Shown one piece after another: positions 50,079-59,422 of a stretch of 64,000 nt of DNA. Position numbers and translations under genes: made by a program. Source of the stretch: UBA3263 sp964586765. Its GTDB lineage: Bacteria > Bacteroidota > Bacteroidia > Bacteroidales > Muribaculaceae. The notes under the pieces were generated by a model that was not told the DNA's origin, searched no databases, and saw only the letters and a program-made list of their open reading frames with translations. Position 1 is the first letter of the stretch; each line of letters opens with the position of its first letter. The stretch covers positions 1-64,000 of the forward strand of contig CAZPHN010000001.1 of the NCBI GenBank assembly GCA_964586765.1. Direction: 5' to 3'.

Positions 50079-50500
50079 TTTTGGTTATATATGCTTTGCA
50101 AATAGTCATTTAGAATAATGGTGGCTGCCGTGCGGTCAACCAATGCCTTGTCGCGGCGCGCCATCTTACCGAGTCCGCCGGTAAGCATTGCCTGATGAGC
50201 CAAGGTAGAGGTAAAACGCTCGTCGTAGCGCGTAATTTCTATGCCCGGAGGCAGAATCTGCTTAAGGCGGGGAATAAAGGGTTCGATATATCTTGCTGAC
50301 TCCGAAGGCTCGCCGCGGAGGGTTGTCGGTTCACCTATAATAATTATATCGACATTGTTTTGACCGAGATAGCCTTTCAGGTATTCGAGCAGGCGCGGTG
50401 TATCTACCGTGGCGAGCGGCGAGCCTACAAGACGCAATTCATCTGTCACAGCGAGACCGCAGCGACGCTTACCATAGTCAATTGCAAGAATTCTTCCCAT
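50075..50500 (-). CDS. ruvX: Holliday junction resolvase-like RuvX (YqgF)
   Basis: A 141-residue RNase H-like protein: ILAIDYGKRRCGLAVTD, then IIIIGEPTTLRGEPSESARYIEPFI, ITRYDERFTSTLA and the C-terminal KALVDRTAATIILNDYL. YqgF proteins process RNA (pre-16S rRNA) or junctions. Note the motif aspartates are present. It starts 14 nt after the flippase stop. Confidence 0.94.
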   Translation of the reverse strand: MGRILAIDYGKRRCGLAVTDELRLVGSPLATVDTPRLLEYLKGYLGQNNVDIIIIGEPTTLRGEPSESARYIEPFIPRLKQILPPGIEITRYDERFTSTLAHQAMLTGGLGKMARRDKALVDRTAATIILNDYLQSIYNQK

Positions 50501-50513
50501 TTTAACGGCAAAT

Positions 50514-51998
50514 TTACATAAATTTTCTGAATTTACCGATTATTGGACTGAGTTTTGATAGGATAATATTAAGAGTTTCTGTGTAAGCGTACAATTTAAA
50601 GCGATGGCAGATTATCAGATAAGTGAATCCGGAGAGGATTATTCCGCTGAACAGTGATACCCAGCTGTTGGTAATCAACTCGGAGGTGGCAAGACTTACT
50701 GCGAGTACCATGAATGATGCCGCCAAGTATGTCCAGTAGTCACGGAATTGCTGAATGAAACCGTAATTAAGGAGTTTTTTTGTGTAATACGTGTTCAATA
50801 TCAGTGATATAAAACTATAGATGGCTTTGGCGATACAGAGCGCGATAACGCTACGGAAAATAATGAGTGACGCACCGCAGATGGAGAATGCAATCAGTTT
50901 CTTGACAATTTCAAGTTTGAGAACCAAGTCGGCACGCCCTTTAACTTTGATAAGATTTATGTTTGAAACGATTACGCCGTCCCAGATGAAACTGAACGAA
51001 AGCAACTGGAGTAGAATGATTGAAGGTGCCCACTTAGGGGTTAGGAGGGCAAGGATAAAAGGCTTGGCAATGCCGCAGAGCATCATGAGCAGCGGGAAGG
51101 TCAGGAAGGCGGAAATCTGGATATATCGCTTGTAAATGCCCATCAGTCGCTCAGTATCATCCTGAATACTGCTCAGCAGGGGGTAGGACACGCGTCCGAG
51201 AACGTTACTGACATTAGTGTTGAGCAGCTGATTAAATCCGAAGGCGCGTTCATAATACCCTGCTTCGGCAAGCGAGAACATCTTGCCGATTACGGAGCCG
51301 AACACTTTCTCATATATGGCGGAAATCAGGTTTGCGGCGAAAAGCTTCGAGCTGAAACCGAAAAGCCGGCGGAACGACTCGGAACTGAATCCGTCTCGCG
51401 GCAACCATCTTACGGACAGGAATGTAAACAATGCTGTAAGGGAAGCATAGGCTAATTCCTGCCATACGAGTGACCATACGCCATAGCCGCAGTAAGCCAT
51501 TATTACTCCGACAATACCGGAAAGGATGCCGGCAGCAAGTGAGATTTTGGTAGTAGCCTTGAAGTCGAGTTTTATGGTTAGCAGCGTCAGACTTGTCGAC
51601 GCCAATGAGTTGATAACGAGGGTAAAGGTGTAAATCCTGACAATGGGTTCAAGTATAGGATCATGGTAAAAATCGGCAATCCATGGCGCGCCAAGACACA
51701 AAAGGAGATACATTACCACTGCGATGCTCACATTGAGGTAAAACACCGTCGAAACATCCTTTGACGTGCGGTTTTTACACTGAATAAGTGCTGCGGAGAA
51801 ACCTCCGTCAATAAAAACGGTTGAGATTGCCGTAAAGATGAGCAGAATGCTGATTATACCGAATTCGGCAGGCGTAAGCAGGCGTGCGAGTATAATCTGA
51901 ATGACAAAACGGACAATCTGACCGGAGTATTTTTCCGCCATGGTCCATGCTACACCATGGACAGCCATTGATTTTATGTCCTTTTTTTCTTCGCTCAT
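50514..51998 (-). CDS. polysaccharide flippase (WzxC-like)
   Basis: A 494-residue protein with about 12-14 membrane helices. The start KSMAVHGVAWTMAEKYSGQIVRFVIQIILARLLTPAEFGIISI is typical of the polysaccharide-synthesis MATE-type flippases. It moves lipid-linked glycans across the inner membrane. It overlaps the acyltransferase by 4 nt and is part of the envelope-decoration group with the CDP-glycerol-transferase-like gene. Confidence 0.9.
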   Translation of the reverse strand: MSEEKKDIKSMAVHGVAWTMAEKYSGQIVRFVIQIILARLLTPAEFGIISILLIFTAISTVFIDGGFSAALIQCKNRTSKDVSTVFYLNVSIAVVMYLLLCLGAPWIADFYHDPILEPIVRIYTFTLVINSLASTSLTLLTIKLDFKATTKISLAAGILSGIVGVIMAYCGYGVWSLVWQELAYASLTALFTFLSVRWLPRDGFSSESFRRLFGFSSKLFAANLISAIYEKVFGSVIGKMFSLAEAGYYERAFGFNQLLNTNVSNVLGRVSYPLLSSIQDDTERLMGIYKRYIQISAFLTFPLLMMLCGIAKPFILALLTPKWAPSIILLQLLSFSFIWDGVIVSNINLIKVKGRADLVLKLEIVKKLIAFSICGASLIIFRSVIALCIAKAIYSFISLILNTYYTKKLLNYGFIQQFRDYWTYLAASFMVLAVSLATSELITNSWVSLFSGIILSGFTYLIICHRFKLYAYTETLNIILSKLSPIIGKFRKFM

Positions 51999-53065
51999 TT
52001 CTTGAAAATAATTGCGTTAATTCGGTTTGTTGCAGCAGTGTAAATTGCTGAAATCAGTAAGGTAGACGGAATAACGATAGCTGCGAATACAAGCGAGTTT
52101 CGGTTCAACTCAAATTCAGTGCATACTATCATTGCCAACCGCTGGAGAATATAGATGGCGAAGGCATTCACCCCAAGCCATCGGAGGGCTTTATTGTCAA
52201 TCTTAAGCTTCATGGTCAATAATACCAGAGTCAAGGCAAAGAAACTCGAAGTAGAGATGAAAATCAGGAGGTTGACCATTTTTGTGGCACCATTGACCTT
52301 GAGAATTTCCGACATAGAGATAAAATGAGATGCCAGAAATAATACCAAGAATAGAAGGAAACAACCAATCCAACGATATCCGCGAGTGGCTTTCTCAATC
52401 TGAGGCTTGTATAACGAGAAAAGCATACCTATGGGATATGATACAATCGTATCATACCAATAAGCTTCTTTTCCGCTTGATTTAAGGAATAAATCGAAAA
52501 CAAACGTCAAGGCAAGCACTATTACGGCACACTTTTTTAGATTGAGTTTAAGCCGATTGGCTATAGAGAGACCTATATACGTAATGAGATACAGCACCAG
52601 AATATCAAATACAAACCAGTTTGAGTTTCCGATACTTTCCCATCCAATCCAACACCAGATATATTCATCGGTGCGATATTTATGCCCAAAAACGATAGCG
52701 AGAATTAAATACAATCCTACCGCTATAACAAACATAAACCAGACTTTCAGCAGACGATGGGTTATGAATGTATCATAATATTTCTGTCGGTTGCGTTTGA
52801 GGGACTCCATCACACCGTAACCGGAATAGAGAAGGAACATAACCACCATCAGCTGTCCGATAAGGTCAAGTGTCATATAGTATAGCCGGTCATTGTCGCC
52901 GGGGGGCGGAAGGTAACCCCTCATGTGGGAGAAAAGAATTATGATCGCAAAAATCCCTTTGATGGAATCTGTTTGCTCTCTTGCGATGTAATCCGGATGA
53001 CCATGATATGAAATCCGGGCACCGTAGATTGCGACTATCGCCAAGAGCAGAAACAGCAGATTCAT
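51995..53065 (-). CDS. acyltransferase 3-family membrane protein
   Basis: A 356-residue protein with about ten hydrophobic segments. The N-terminal EQTDSIKGIFAIIILFSHMRGYL includes the conserved His that follows the R/D-x-x-x-G-x-x-A pattern of acyltransferase 3. Such enzymes add acetyl or other acyl groups to surface glycans. It overlaps both neighbours (1 nt and 4 nt), so the three genes 53065-54339, 51995-53065 and 50514-51998 are one unit. Confidence 0.86.
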   Translation of the reverse strand: MNLLFLLLAIVAIYGARISYHGHPDYIAREQTDSIKGIFAIIILFSHMRGYLPPPGDNDRLYYMTLDLIGQLMVVMFLLYSGYGVMESLKRNRQKYYDTFITHRLLKVWFMFVIAVGLYLILAIVFGHKYRTDEYIWCWIGWESIGNSNWFVFDILVLYLITYIGLSIANRLKLNLKKCAVIVLALTFVFDLFLKSSGKEAYWYDTIVSYPIGMLFSLYKPQIEKATRGYRWIGCFLLFLVLFLASHFISMSEILKVNGATKMVNLLIFISTSSFFALTLVLLTMKLKIDNKALRWLGVNAFAIYILQRLAMIVCTEFELNRNSLVFAAIVIPSTLLISAIYTAATNRINAIIFKK

Positions 53066-54339
53066 TATTCAAAAAGTGATTTGACGAGGTCGTTATAGAT
53101 GTTGTGGGCAACTGTCGTGCCATTGGGTGTGCGCAGAGCCGTCTCGAAAATCTCTTCACGCTTGGATGCCATAGGGTCGTGACCGTTAAGGACTACGTCA
53201 GTTATGAAGCGACGAATTTCATCATCGGTTGATGTGGTATAGTGCACGTCCTGACATGCCGCGCCAAATGCGTTCATGTCCGCCTTGATTCCGGGAAGAT
53301 CACGCGTGATGTATGCCACCGGCTTCTGAAGGTACACATATTCGACTGTGAAGGAGCCGCAGTTGTGAATCATTGCATCAGAAGTTTTGAAAAGGTCAAG
53401 ATAGTCGCCGGTTTCGAGCTGCGTGTTGGGCGAATTTTCCCAGAAAGCGTAAAATTCATCTGTGCGCTCCTTTCCCCAATCGGAATGCTTGTAGAGCTCG
53501 GATTTCAAGCGCGGATGAGGCTTGAATGCAATTTGAAGCCGGTCAGCAAACTCTTCAGCGATTTCGCGCATGACTTTGTAGCTCCAGTTGAAGTCCGGAC
53601 GGCCAAACATATCGTGGGGAGTGACGGAGAAATGCGACGCCCATATTAAGCGTTTGCGTTCCTTGCCGTCGGCGACCTTTTTCCATGGGTCAGACTGCGC
53701 AGGTCGAAGAAGCTGGTCGGCGCGAGGTTCACCTACGACCACCGTGTTCTCTCCCCGGTTGTCGGCAATCCTGCGGCTTATTTCCTGATGGATGTCGGAA
53801 GTAACATAATTCCGCCATACGACGTTATGGAACGGCAAATTGTAGCCGTAGTCAAACTCGGTCATTAAAACAGAGTAGGGGACATACATGAGCATACGGT
53901 CCACATTGTGCATCCAGTCTGCGTTCGGGTCATCGTAGTTACGGTCATATGGTTGCTGATAAGCGATTATGTCGGGTGCAAACTGCTCCTTAAGGGATTT
54001 GAAGTCAGTTACGGTTTCGAAAGGAATGCCTGTTTGCATGAAATAATCCTTAAGGGTTTCGATATCGCGCCTGCGATCATCAGCCATGAATGCCTTGAAC
54101 GGGATTACTGCAACCATGACCGTAAACCTATTGTCGTCAAGCAGTAGTTTGACCAATTCCTGATAACGCCACATAGATAGCGAGGAGGCAATAAAAAGTA
54201 TACGGCAGTGACCTCGCTCTTTAATTTGCTCCGACATGCGGCGGTAAACCCTTTTCCGGATGGGAACTCTGTTCCGGATGTAATATCGGTAGAGCCTCAT
54301 CAGGTGTCTGACGGATTTTTTATTTTTTATATTTATCAT
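53065..54339 (-). CDS. CDP-glycerol glycerophosphotransferase-like protein
   Basis: A 424-residue soluble protein with a basic N-terminus. The C-terminal half carries the TagB/TagF-type pattern: KPHPRLKSELYKHSDW, and YLDLFKTSDAMIHNCGSFTVEYVYLQKPVAYI. These enzymes transfer a phosphoglycerol or similar phospho-alcohol from a CDP-activated donor. The family name reflects only its best-known members; the donor here is unknown. Its start faces the divergent nucleotidyltransferase fusion, which might make a CDP-linked donor. Confidence 0.82.
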   Translation of the reverse strand: MINIKNKKSVRHLMRLYRYYIRNRVPIRKRVYRRMSEQIKERGHCRILFIASSLSMWRYQELVKLLLDDNRFTVMVAVIPFKAFMADDRRRDIETLKDYFMQTGIPFETVTDFKSLKEQFAPDIIAYQQPYDRNYDDPNADWMHNVDRMLMYVPYSVLMTEFDYGYNLPFHNVVWRNYVTSDIHQEISRRIADNRGENTVVVGEPRADQLLRPAQSDPWKKVADGKERKRLIWASHFSVTPHDMFGRPDFNWSYKVMREIAEEFADRLQIAFKPHPRLKSELYKHSDWGKERTDEFYAFWENSPNTQLETGDYLDLFKTSDAMIHNCGSFTVEYVYLQKPVAYITRDLPGIKADMNAFGAACQDVHYTTSTDDEIRRFITDVVLNGHDPMASKREEIFETALRTPNGTTVAHNIYNDLVKSLFE

Positions 54340-54364
54340 TAGATTGGTTCAGTTTTGTTACTTG

Positions 54365-54372
54365 CAAAGTTA
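54365..54372 (-). promoter_or_regulatory. -7 box for the minus-strand envelope operon
   Basis: TAACTTTG on the minus strand (54372-54365), 25 nt before the ATG at 54339. A TTTG lies 22 nt further up (54398-54395). The same 130-nt gap holds the opposite-strand start; a degenerate -7 box is near 54413. Confidence 0.5.
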
Positions 54373-54470
54373 AATAAAAAAACTCAAATGTTTGCAAAAA
54401 CCGCAAAAACTTACTAATTTAGCGGTTGTTTTCAACCAAATTCAGACATTTATATATACAAAATAACTAT

Positions 54471-56276
54471 ATGCAGGCTTTAATATTAGCAGCCGGAATG
54501 GGTCGCCGTCTCGGTGAGTTTACCGCTGACAATACCAAATGTATGCTTCCGGTCAATGGCGTGAGGCTGATTGACCGCGTGCTGAATCAGCTGAGACGTC
54601 TTTCGCTAAGTCGTATAATCATAGTTATAGGTTACGAAGGCGAAAATCTGCGCAATCATATCAACCGGAATCATCCGGATTTAAATATAGTCTATGTCGA
54701 GAATCCTATCTATGACAAGACCAATAATATTTATTCCTTATGGTTGGCTCGCGATTTAATGGCTGAGGAGGAAACCCTGCTGCTTGAGTCGGATTTGATT
54801 TTTGAAGACCGTGTGCTCCAGATGGCAATAGATTCGGAATATCCTAATGTTGCCCTTGTCGCTAAATATGAAACATGGATGGACGGCACGATGGTACGCA
54901 TAGATGATGACTGCAAGATTATCAACTTCATACCCAAGAAAGCATTCAAATATTCGGATACTGATTTCTATTATAAGACGGTTAATGTCTATAAGTTTTC
55001 GCCTGAGTTCGTCAATGTTCATTATCTGCCGTTTCTGGAAGCATATATTAAAGTTCTGGGACAGAATGAGTATTATGAGCAGGTTTTGCGCGTAATCACG
55101 ATGATTGACGTTGCCGATATGCGTGCGTTGCCCATTCACGGTCTGCGATGGTATGAGATTGATGATGTTCAGGACCTCCGCATTGCCGAGACAATCTTCT
55201 CAGAACCTAAAGAACGGCTTGAAAAACTGCAGAACAGCGGTGGCGGATTTTGGAGATATGCGGATGTAATAGATTTCATTAATCCAGTTAATCCATATTT
55301 CCCTCTGCCCAAGATGATTGACGAGATGAAGGCTAACTTCGAGCCGCTTTTGCGCGATTATCCCTCCGGAATGGGGGTCAATTCGCTCCTTGCGGCAAAG
55401 TATTTCGGGGTGAGCCACGACCTGATGGTGGTTGGGAATGGTACCGCAGAACTTATCAAGAGTCTGATGGGCATTATTGACGGCACCGTAGGTATGATTT
55501 CTCCTTCTGTTGAAGAATACTTAAATCGCCTGCCGGAGGATAGGATTGTTAAATTCAAGCCGGATAATGAGGATTTCTCATATAATGCCGATGATTTGAT
55601 TGAGTTCTTTACCGCAAATCCGGTTAACTCGCTACTGATTGTAAATCCTGATAACCCTTCGGGAAACCTTATTGACCATGACGGACTTAAGCGGTTGGCG
55701 GAATGGTCAGCGCAGCATGGTATCCGTTTGATTATCGATGAATCGTTTGTGGATTTTGCCGATAATGGCGCGGAAATGACCTTGTTACGCAACGATGTGC
55801 TTCGCGGGTACCCGAATTTATGCGTGATGAAGTCAATTTCAAAGAGTTACGGCGTTCCGGGGCTTCGTCTCGGGGTGTTCGGCTCATCTGATTTCGACTT
55901 GATTCAGCGTATTCGTAAGGACGTAAGTATATGGAATATCAATTCATTTGCTGAGTTCTATATGCAGATTTTCAATAAGTATGAAAAGGATTATGCAAGG
56001 GCATGCGAACTTTTCCGTCATGAACGCGAACTTTTCTTGGCAGAACTGAAGGCGATTCCATTTATCCGCGTGATTCCTTCGCAGGCTAATTTCTTTCTTT
56101 GTGAACTCCGCGGAATTACTTCATCGGAGCTTGCTTTGCGGCTGATGGAGGACCATAACATACTTATTAAAGAGTACTCTGAGGAAAATGGCTTCCCCGA
56201 AGGTCGCCAGTATGTCCGCATAGCTATTCGTGACCGCCGAGATAACTCCCGGCTGATTTCCGCTTTGAAGAATTAA
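54471..56276 (+). CDS. fusion: NTP transferase (CTP-type) + PLP aminotransferase
   Basis: The protein has 601 residues from the ATG at 54471. Residues 1-~235 form a nucleotidyltransferase: LILAAGMGRRLGEFTADNTKCMLPVNG, with acidic LLLESDLIF. The class is LicC/PntC-like cytidylyltransferase. Residues ~245-601 form a fold-type I aminotransferase: NPDNPSGN, IIDESFVDF, and the PLP lysine Lys458 in SISKSYGVPGLRLG. The C-terminal half resembles HisC/CobD. A fused cytidylyltransferase-aminotransferase occurs in phosphonate (AEP) activation as PntC. A CobD-like decarboxylase would instead make an amino-alcohol phosphate. No pepM or ppd is in view, so the substrate is uncertain. Confidence 0.85.
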   Translation: MQALILAAGMGRRLGEFTADNTKCMLPVNGVRLIDRVLNQLRRLSLSRIIIVIGYEGENLRNHINRNHPDLNIVYVENPIYDKTNNIYSLWLARDLMAEEETLLLESDLIFEDRVLQMAIDSEYPNVALVAKYETWMDGTMVRIDDDCKIINFIPKKAFKYSDTDFYYKTVNVYKFSPEFVNVHYLPFLEAYIKVLGQNEYYEQVLRVITMIDVADMRALPIHGLRWYEIDDVQDLRIAETIFSEPKERLEKLQNSGGGFWRYADVIDFINPVNPYFPLPKMIDEMKANFEPLLRDYPSGMGVNSLLAAKYFGVSHDLMVVGNGTAELIKSLMGIIDGTVGMISPSVEEYLNRLPEDRIVKFKPDNEDFSYNADDLIEFFTANPVNSLLIVNPDNPSGNLIDHDGLKRLAEWSAQHGIRLIIDESFVDFADNGAEMTLLRNDVLRGYPNLCVMKSISKSYGVPGLRLGVFGSSDFDLIQRIRKDVSIWNINSFAEFYMQIFNKYEKDYARACELFRHERELFLAELKAIPFIRVIPSQANFFLCELRGITSSELALRLMEDHNILIKEYSEENGFPEGRQYVRIAIRDRRDNSRLISALKN

Positions 56277-56313
56277 TAAGGGTCTGCGGCTAATGAATGT
56301 CGCAGACCCTTAT
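56276..56313. terminator. bidirectional terminator hairpin
   Basis: A perfect 13-bp stem ATAAGGGTCTGCG with CGCAGACCCTTAT (56276-56288 with 56301-56313) between convergent genes. No T-run, but the stem is strong. Confidence 0.8.
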
Positions 56314-56340
56314 GGCATATGGTTGAGGGTTAATATAGAT

Positions 56341-56820
56341 TTACTGTTCGGCAATCTGCTGAGTGTCGGGTTGAACTATTGAGCGTCCGTAGGTTGCGGG
56401 TTCATCGGATGAGGGTTCAACTACTACGAGGTCGTAGCTCATCAGCACGAAGGCTGCGGTTTTGTCAACCTGATATACTGAGCTCTTAATCTGGAATGAA
56501 TATTCGCCGGGAGCGAGTTCGGCAGTTGAGAGTGTGCATGAGAACGGAACGGTTACGGTCTGATACTGGGGAAGTCCGTTAAGGTAATATGTGGTCAGAC
56601 CGAGGGAAGTTTTCTTGCCGTTACGCGGAACTGCGGTGACGCTTTCAATTTCGAGGGGAGTACCCTGTTCAATGTAAATCTTGTTGTCATCAGCGTTCTG
56701 TTCGCCGCCGCTTATGGTTACTTGCATGTCAACTTCGGGAAGGTCGTTGTCATTGTCACTGCATGAGCTCATAACTGCGAGCATCGGGAGAATCATCAGA
56801 GAGTAGAGTAATTTTTTCAT
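56341..56820 (-). CDS. lipoprotein of unknown function
   Basis: A 159-residue protein with a lipoprotein signal (MKKLLYSLMILPMLAVMSSC). The mature part starts with an acidic linker (SDNDNDLPEVD) and forms a single beta-sandwich-like domain (VTISGGEQNADDNKIYIEQGTPLEIESVTAV...YQVDKTAAFVLMSYDLVV). I do not recognise the family. It stands alone between a terminator and the metX promoter. Confidence 0.65.
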   Translation of the reverse strand: MKKLLYSLMILPMLAVMSSCSDNDNDLPEVDMQVTISGGEQNADDNKIYIEQGTPLEIESVTAVPRNGKKTSLGLTTYYLNGLPQYQTVTVPFSCTLSTAELAPGEYSFQIKSSVYQVDKTAAFVLMSYDLVVVEPSSDEPATYGRSIVQPDTQQIAEQ

Positions 56821-56884
56821 AACGTGTGTTTTTTATAGTTTCTTTTTATATCTTTAAAACATTTCAATCGCGAAAAAGTTCAAA

Positions 56885-56916
56885 TTTGCAATAAAATGAA
56901 AAAAATTGTAACTTTG
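56885..56916 (+). promoter_or_regulatory. promoter of metX-hom
   Basis: TTTG (56885-56888), 20-nt spacer, TAACTTTG (56909-56916), 13 nt before the metX start. No SAM riboswitch is present in the short leader. Confidence 0.75.
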
Positions 56917-56929
56917 CGCATAGATTAAA

Positions 56930-57955
56930 ATGGAACATTACACCTATAATAATAGCTTTAGACTTGAATCGGGGGCGGAGTTGCCCCGTGTGGACATTGC
57001 ATACCATACGTTCGGACGTTTGAATGACCGGCGCGACAATGTGATATGGGTGTGTCATGCACTTACTGCCAACAGTGATGTGGCTGACTGGTGGCCCAAC
57101 ACGGTGGTAAAGGACGGCTTTCTTGACCCAGACAAGTATTTTATTGTATGTGCGAACATTTTAGGCTCGCATTATGGCACCACAGGACCTCTTTCTGTCA
57201 ATCCACAGACCGGAGAACCATATTATGACCGTTTTCCGCAGATGACAGTCCGGGATATGGTGCGAGTCCATCAGCTGCTTGCTGCCTATCTGGGGATACG
57301 CAGGGTCAAGCTGCTTATCGGCTCCTCGCTTGGCGGTTTCCAGTGTATGGAGTGGGGGCTGATGGAGCCTGACTTTGCCGAGCGGATGGCGTTGATAGCA
57401 ACCACGCCAGTCTCCAAGCCATGGGCGGTAGCCTTTAATGAGAGCCAGCGCATGGCAATCGAGGCTGACGCAACTTATGGCGACGATTCGCCTCAGGCGG
57501 GAGCCAAAGGGCTTGCCGCAGCGCGTTCCATTGCCCTGCTCAGCTATCGCGGGGCGCATGCCTACGACTTGACGCAGGCCGACAACGGAGCAGAGACCGT
57601 TCCTAAAGACCCGTTCCGGCGACGTGTCCAGACCTATCAGCAGCATCAGGGAGACAAGCTTTGTAACCGTTTCAACGCTTATAGTTACTATAGGCTTAGT
57701 CGTGCTGTTGACTCACACGACATTGCCCGCGGACGTGGAGGTGACATAGACGCGGTTCTTCGCGGTTTTAGACCAAAGACGCTTGTTGTCGCCATTACCT
57801 CCGACATTCTTTTCCCGCCAAAGGACCATGAGCCGTTTGTGAAGTCAATCCCCGATGTGGAATATCATTTGATTGACTCCGACTTCGGTCATGATGGTTT
57901 TTTGATTGAATATAAGAAATTAACAGGAATTATCACGCAATTTATCAATAAGTAA
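56930..57955 (+). CDS. metX: homoserine O-acetyltransferase (MetX type)
   Basis: A 341-residue alpha/beta hydrolase. It has VCHALTANSDVADWW, the nucleophile serine in GSSLGGFQCMEWG, the catalytic Asp in AITSDILFPP and the final His in DFGHDGFL. It makes O-acetyl (or O-succinyl) homoserine for methionine synthesis. Its stop overlaps the hom start (TAATG). Confidence 0.93.
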   Translation: MEHYTYNNSFRLESGAELPRVDIAYHTFGRLNDRRDNVIWVCHALTANSDVADWWPNTVVKDGFLDPDKYFIVCANILGSHYGTTGPLSVNPQTGEPYYDRFPQMTVRDMVRVHQLLAAYLGIRRVKLLIGSSLGGFQCMEWGLMEPDFAERMALIATTPVSKPWAVAFNESQRMAIEADATYGDDSPQAGAKGLAAARSIALLSYRGAHAYDLTQADNGAETVPKDPFRRRVQTYQQHQGDKLCNRFNAYSYYRLSRAVDSHDIARGRGGDIDAVLRGFRPKTLVVAITSDILFPPKDHEPFVKSIPDVEYHLIDSDFGHDGFLIEYKKLTGIITQFINK

Positions 57956-59154
57956 TGACAGTTAGGAAGAAGCTGACTATCGGTCTGTTTGGATTTGGAA
58001 CCGTTGGCAGAGCATTGTATAACCTGATTGAGACTACTCGCCCCGATGGGGTGGTGATTAAGCGCATCTGTGTCCGCGACATTAAGAAGGACCGCGGCAT
58101 CAAAGCTGACTTTACTGACAATCCCGACAGGATTTTCGAGGACCCCGAAATAAATCTGATTGTAGAGTTAGTTGATGATGCTCAGGCTTCATATTATATA
58201 ATTACGCGCGCGTTACGTGAGGGAAAATCGGCGGTCAGCGGCAATAAAAAGATGCTCGCCGCCCATTTACCCGAGCTTATCGAAATGCAGAAGCAGACCG
58301 GTTCGACGCTGCTCTATGACGCTTCCGCCTGCGGCTCAATTCCCGTAATCAGAAATCTTGAGGAATATTACGACAATGAATTGCTGATAAGCGTCAAGGG
58401 TATTCTTAACGGCTCATCGAACTATATCCTGACCAAGATATTCAACCATGGCATGACCTATGCAGCGGCTCTGCGTGAGGCTCAGGAGGCAGGTTTTGCC
58501 GAGAGCGACCCGAGTCTTGATGTTGATGGCTGGGACTCCCTCTCCAAACTGATAATCATTACGGTTCACGCCTTCGGTACCTATATTAATCCCGACAATG
58601 TCTTTACCTTCGGCATTTCGAACCTGAGCGACGATGATATTCTATTTGCACGCGAGAAGAATCGCCGAATCAAACTGGTGGGACATGTCGAGAAGCTTAC
58701 CGACGGACGTTTAGTAGCTTGTGTTATACCTCAGCTCCTTTCGACCAACAAATATATCTACAGCGTTGACGATGAGTTTAACGGCGTTGTGATAAAAGGA
58801 TTGTATTATGACAAACAATTCATGTTCGGTCGCGGTGCCGGCGGTTATCCAACCGGGTCGGCTATACTCAGTGACATTACTGCCCGCCAGTATGACTATA
58901 AATATGAGTACAAAAAACGCCTGACCCACCATAATGATATGCCGGAGTTCACGAATGATGTTGTTTTTCGCGTTTATTACCGTTACAGGAACAATGAGGA
59001 CCTGAAACTTGTTAATTTTGAAAGCATAAGTGAGTCTTACAGCTCCGAAGGGTTTAATTATGTCATAGGACGGACATCGTTGGCGGAACTGCAGCGGGTT
59101 GCCCCGAAGTTGCGTGAGAGCGACGTCTTTATCGCAGCTTACCCTCCTGACTGA
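57955..59154 (+). CDS. hom: homoserine dehydrogenase
   Basis: A 399-residue protein. The NAD(P) loop is IGLFGFGTVGRALYNL; KGILNGSSNYILTKIF and GFAESDPSLDVDGWDSLSKLIII are the family signature. It reduces aspartate semialdehyde to homoserine. The C-terminal ~80 residues lack the standard ACT domain. It directly follows metX, forming a homoserine-to-O-acetylhomoserine unit. In many Bacteroidales the main enzyme is fused to aspartokinase; this is a stand-alone copy. Confidence 0.93.
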   Translation: MTVRKKLTIGLFGFGTVGRALYNLIETTRPDGVVIKRICVRDIKKDRGIKADFTDNPDRIFEDPEINLIVELVDDAQASYYIITRALREGKSAVSGNKKMLAAHLPELIEMQKQTGSTLLYDASACGSIPVIRNLEEYYDNELLISVKGILNGSSNYILTKIFNHGMTYAAALREAQEAGFAESDPSLDVDGWDSLSKLIIITVHAFGTYINPDNVFTFGISNLSDDDILFAREKNRRIKLVGHVEKLTDGRLVACVIPQLLSTNKYIYSVDDEFNGVVIKGLYYDKQFMFGRGAGGYPTGSAILSDITARQYDYKYEYKKRLTHHNDMPEFTNDVVFRVYYRYRNNEDLKLVNFESISESYSSEGFNYVIGRTSLAELQRVAPKLRESDVFIAAYPPD

Positions 59155-59182
59155 TATGCTGTTTAACTAATCTTTTTGTACC

Positions 59183-59422
59183 ATGAATAACATAACAGAG
59201 CTTTTTGAGTCGTTGCTCAATGATTTCCGCAGTGTGGATGTAGCCTCGCGGGAATTCAACCGGATGATTGATGAAGATTCGGAGCTGATGGCACGTTATA
59301 CCGAATGGTGTGAAGAAAACGGTCATTCGGTGCGCTACGGCTTTAATGATTTTGCCGAAGAATATATTGAAAATCAGAATTCCATCTGGGATTCGCTTAC
59401 CGATTATGATTCAGAAGAATAG
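59183..59422 (+). CDS. small acidic protein upstream of aguA
   Basis: A 79-residue, strongly acidic, helical protein (ITELFESLLNDFRSVDVASREFNRMIDEDSELMARYTEWCEENGHSVRYGFNDFAEEYIENQ). No family recognised. It overlaps the agmatine deiminase gene by 17 nt and starts 28 nt after hom, so it is translated together with aguA. The clean length and composition suggest a real gene. Confidence 0.6.
   Translation: MNNITELFESLLNDFRSVDVASREFNRMIDEDSELMARYTEWCEENGHSVRYGFNDFAEEYIENQNSIWDSLTDYDSEE

Noticed and set aside
56821..56929. Possible SAM riboswitch before metX
   Set aside because: The leader after the promoter is only ~13 nt, too short for a riboswitch.
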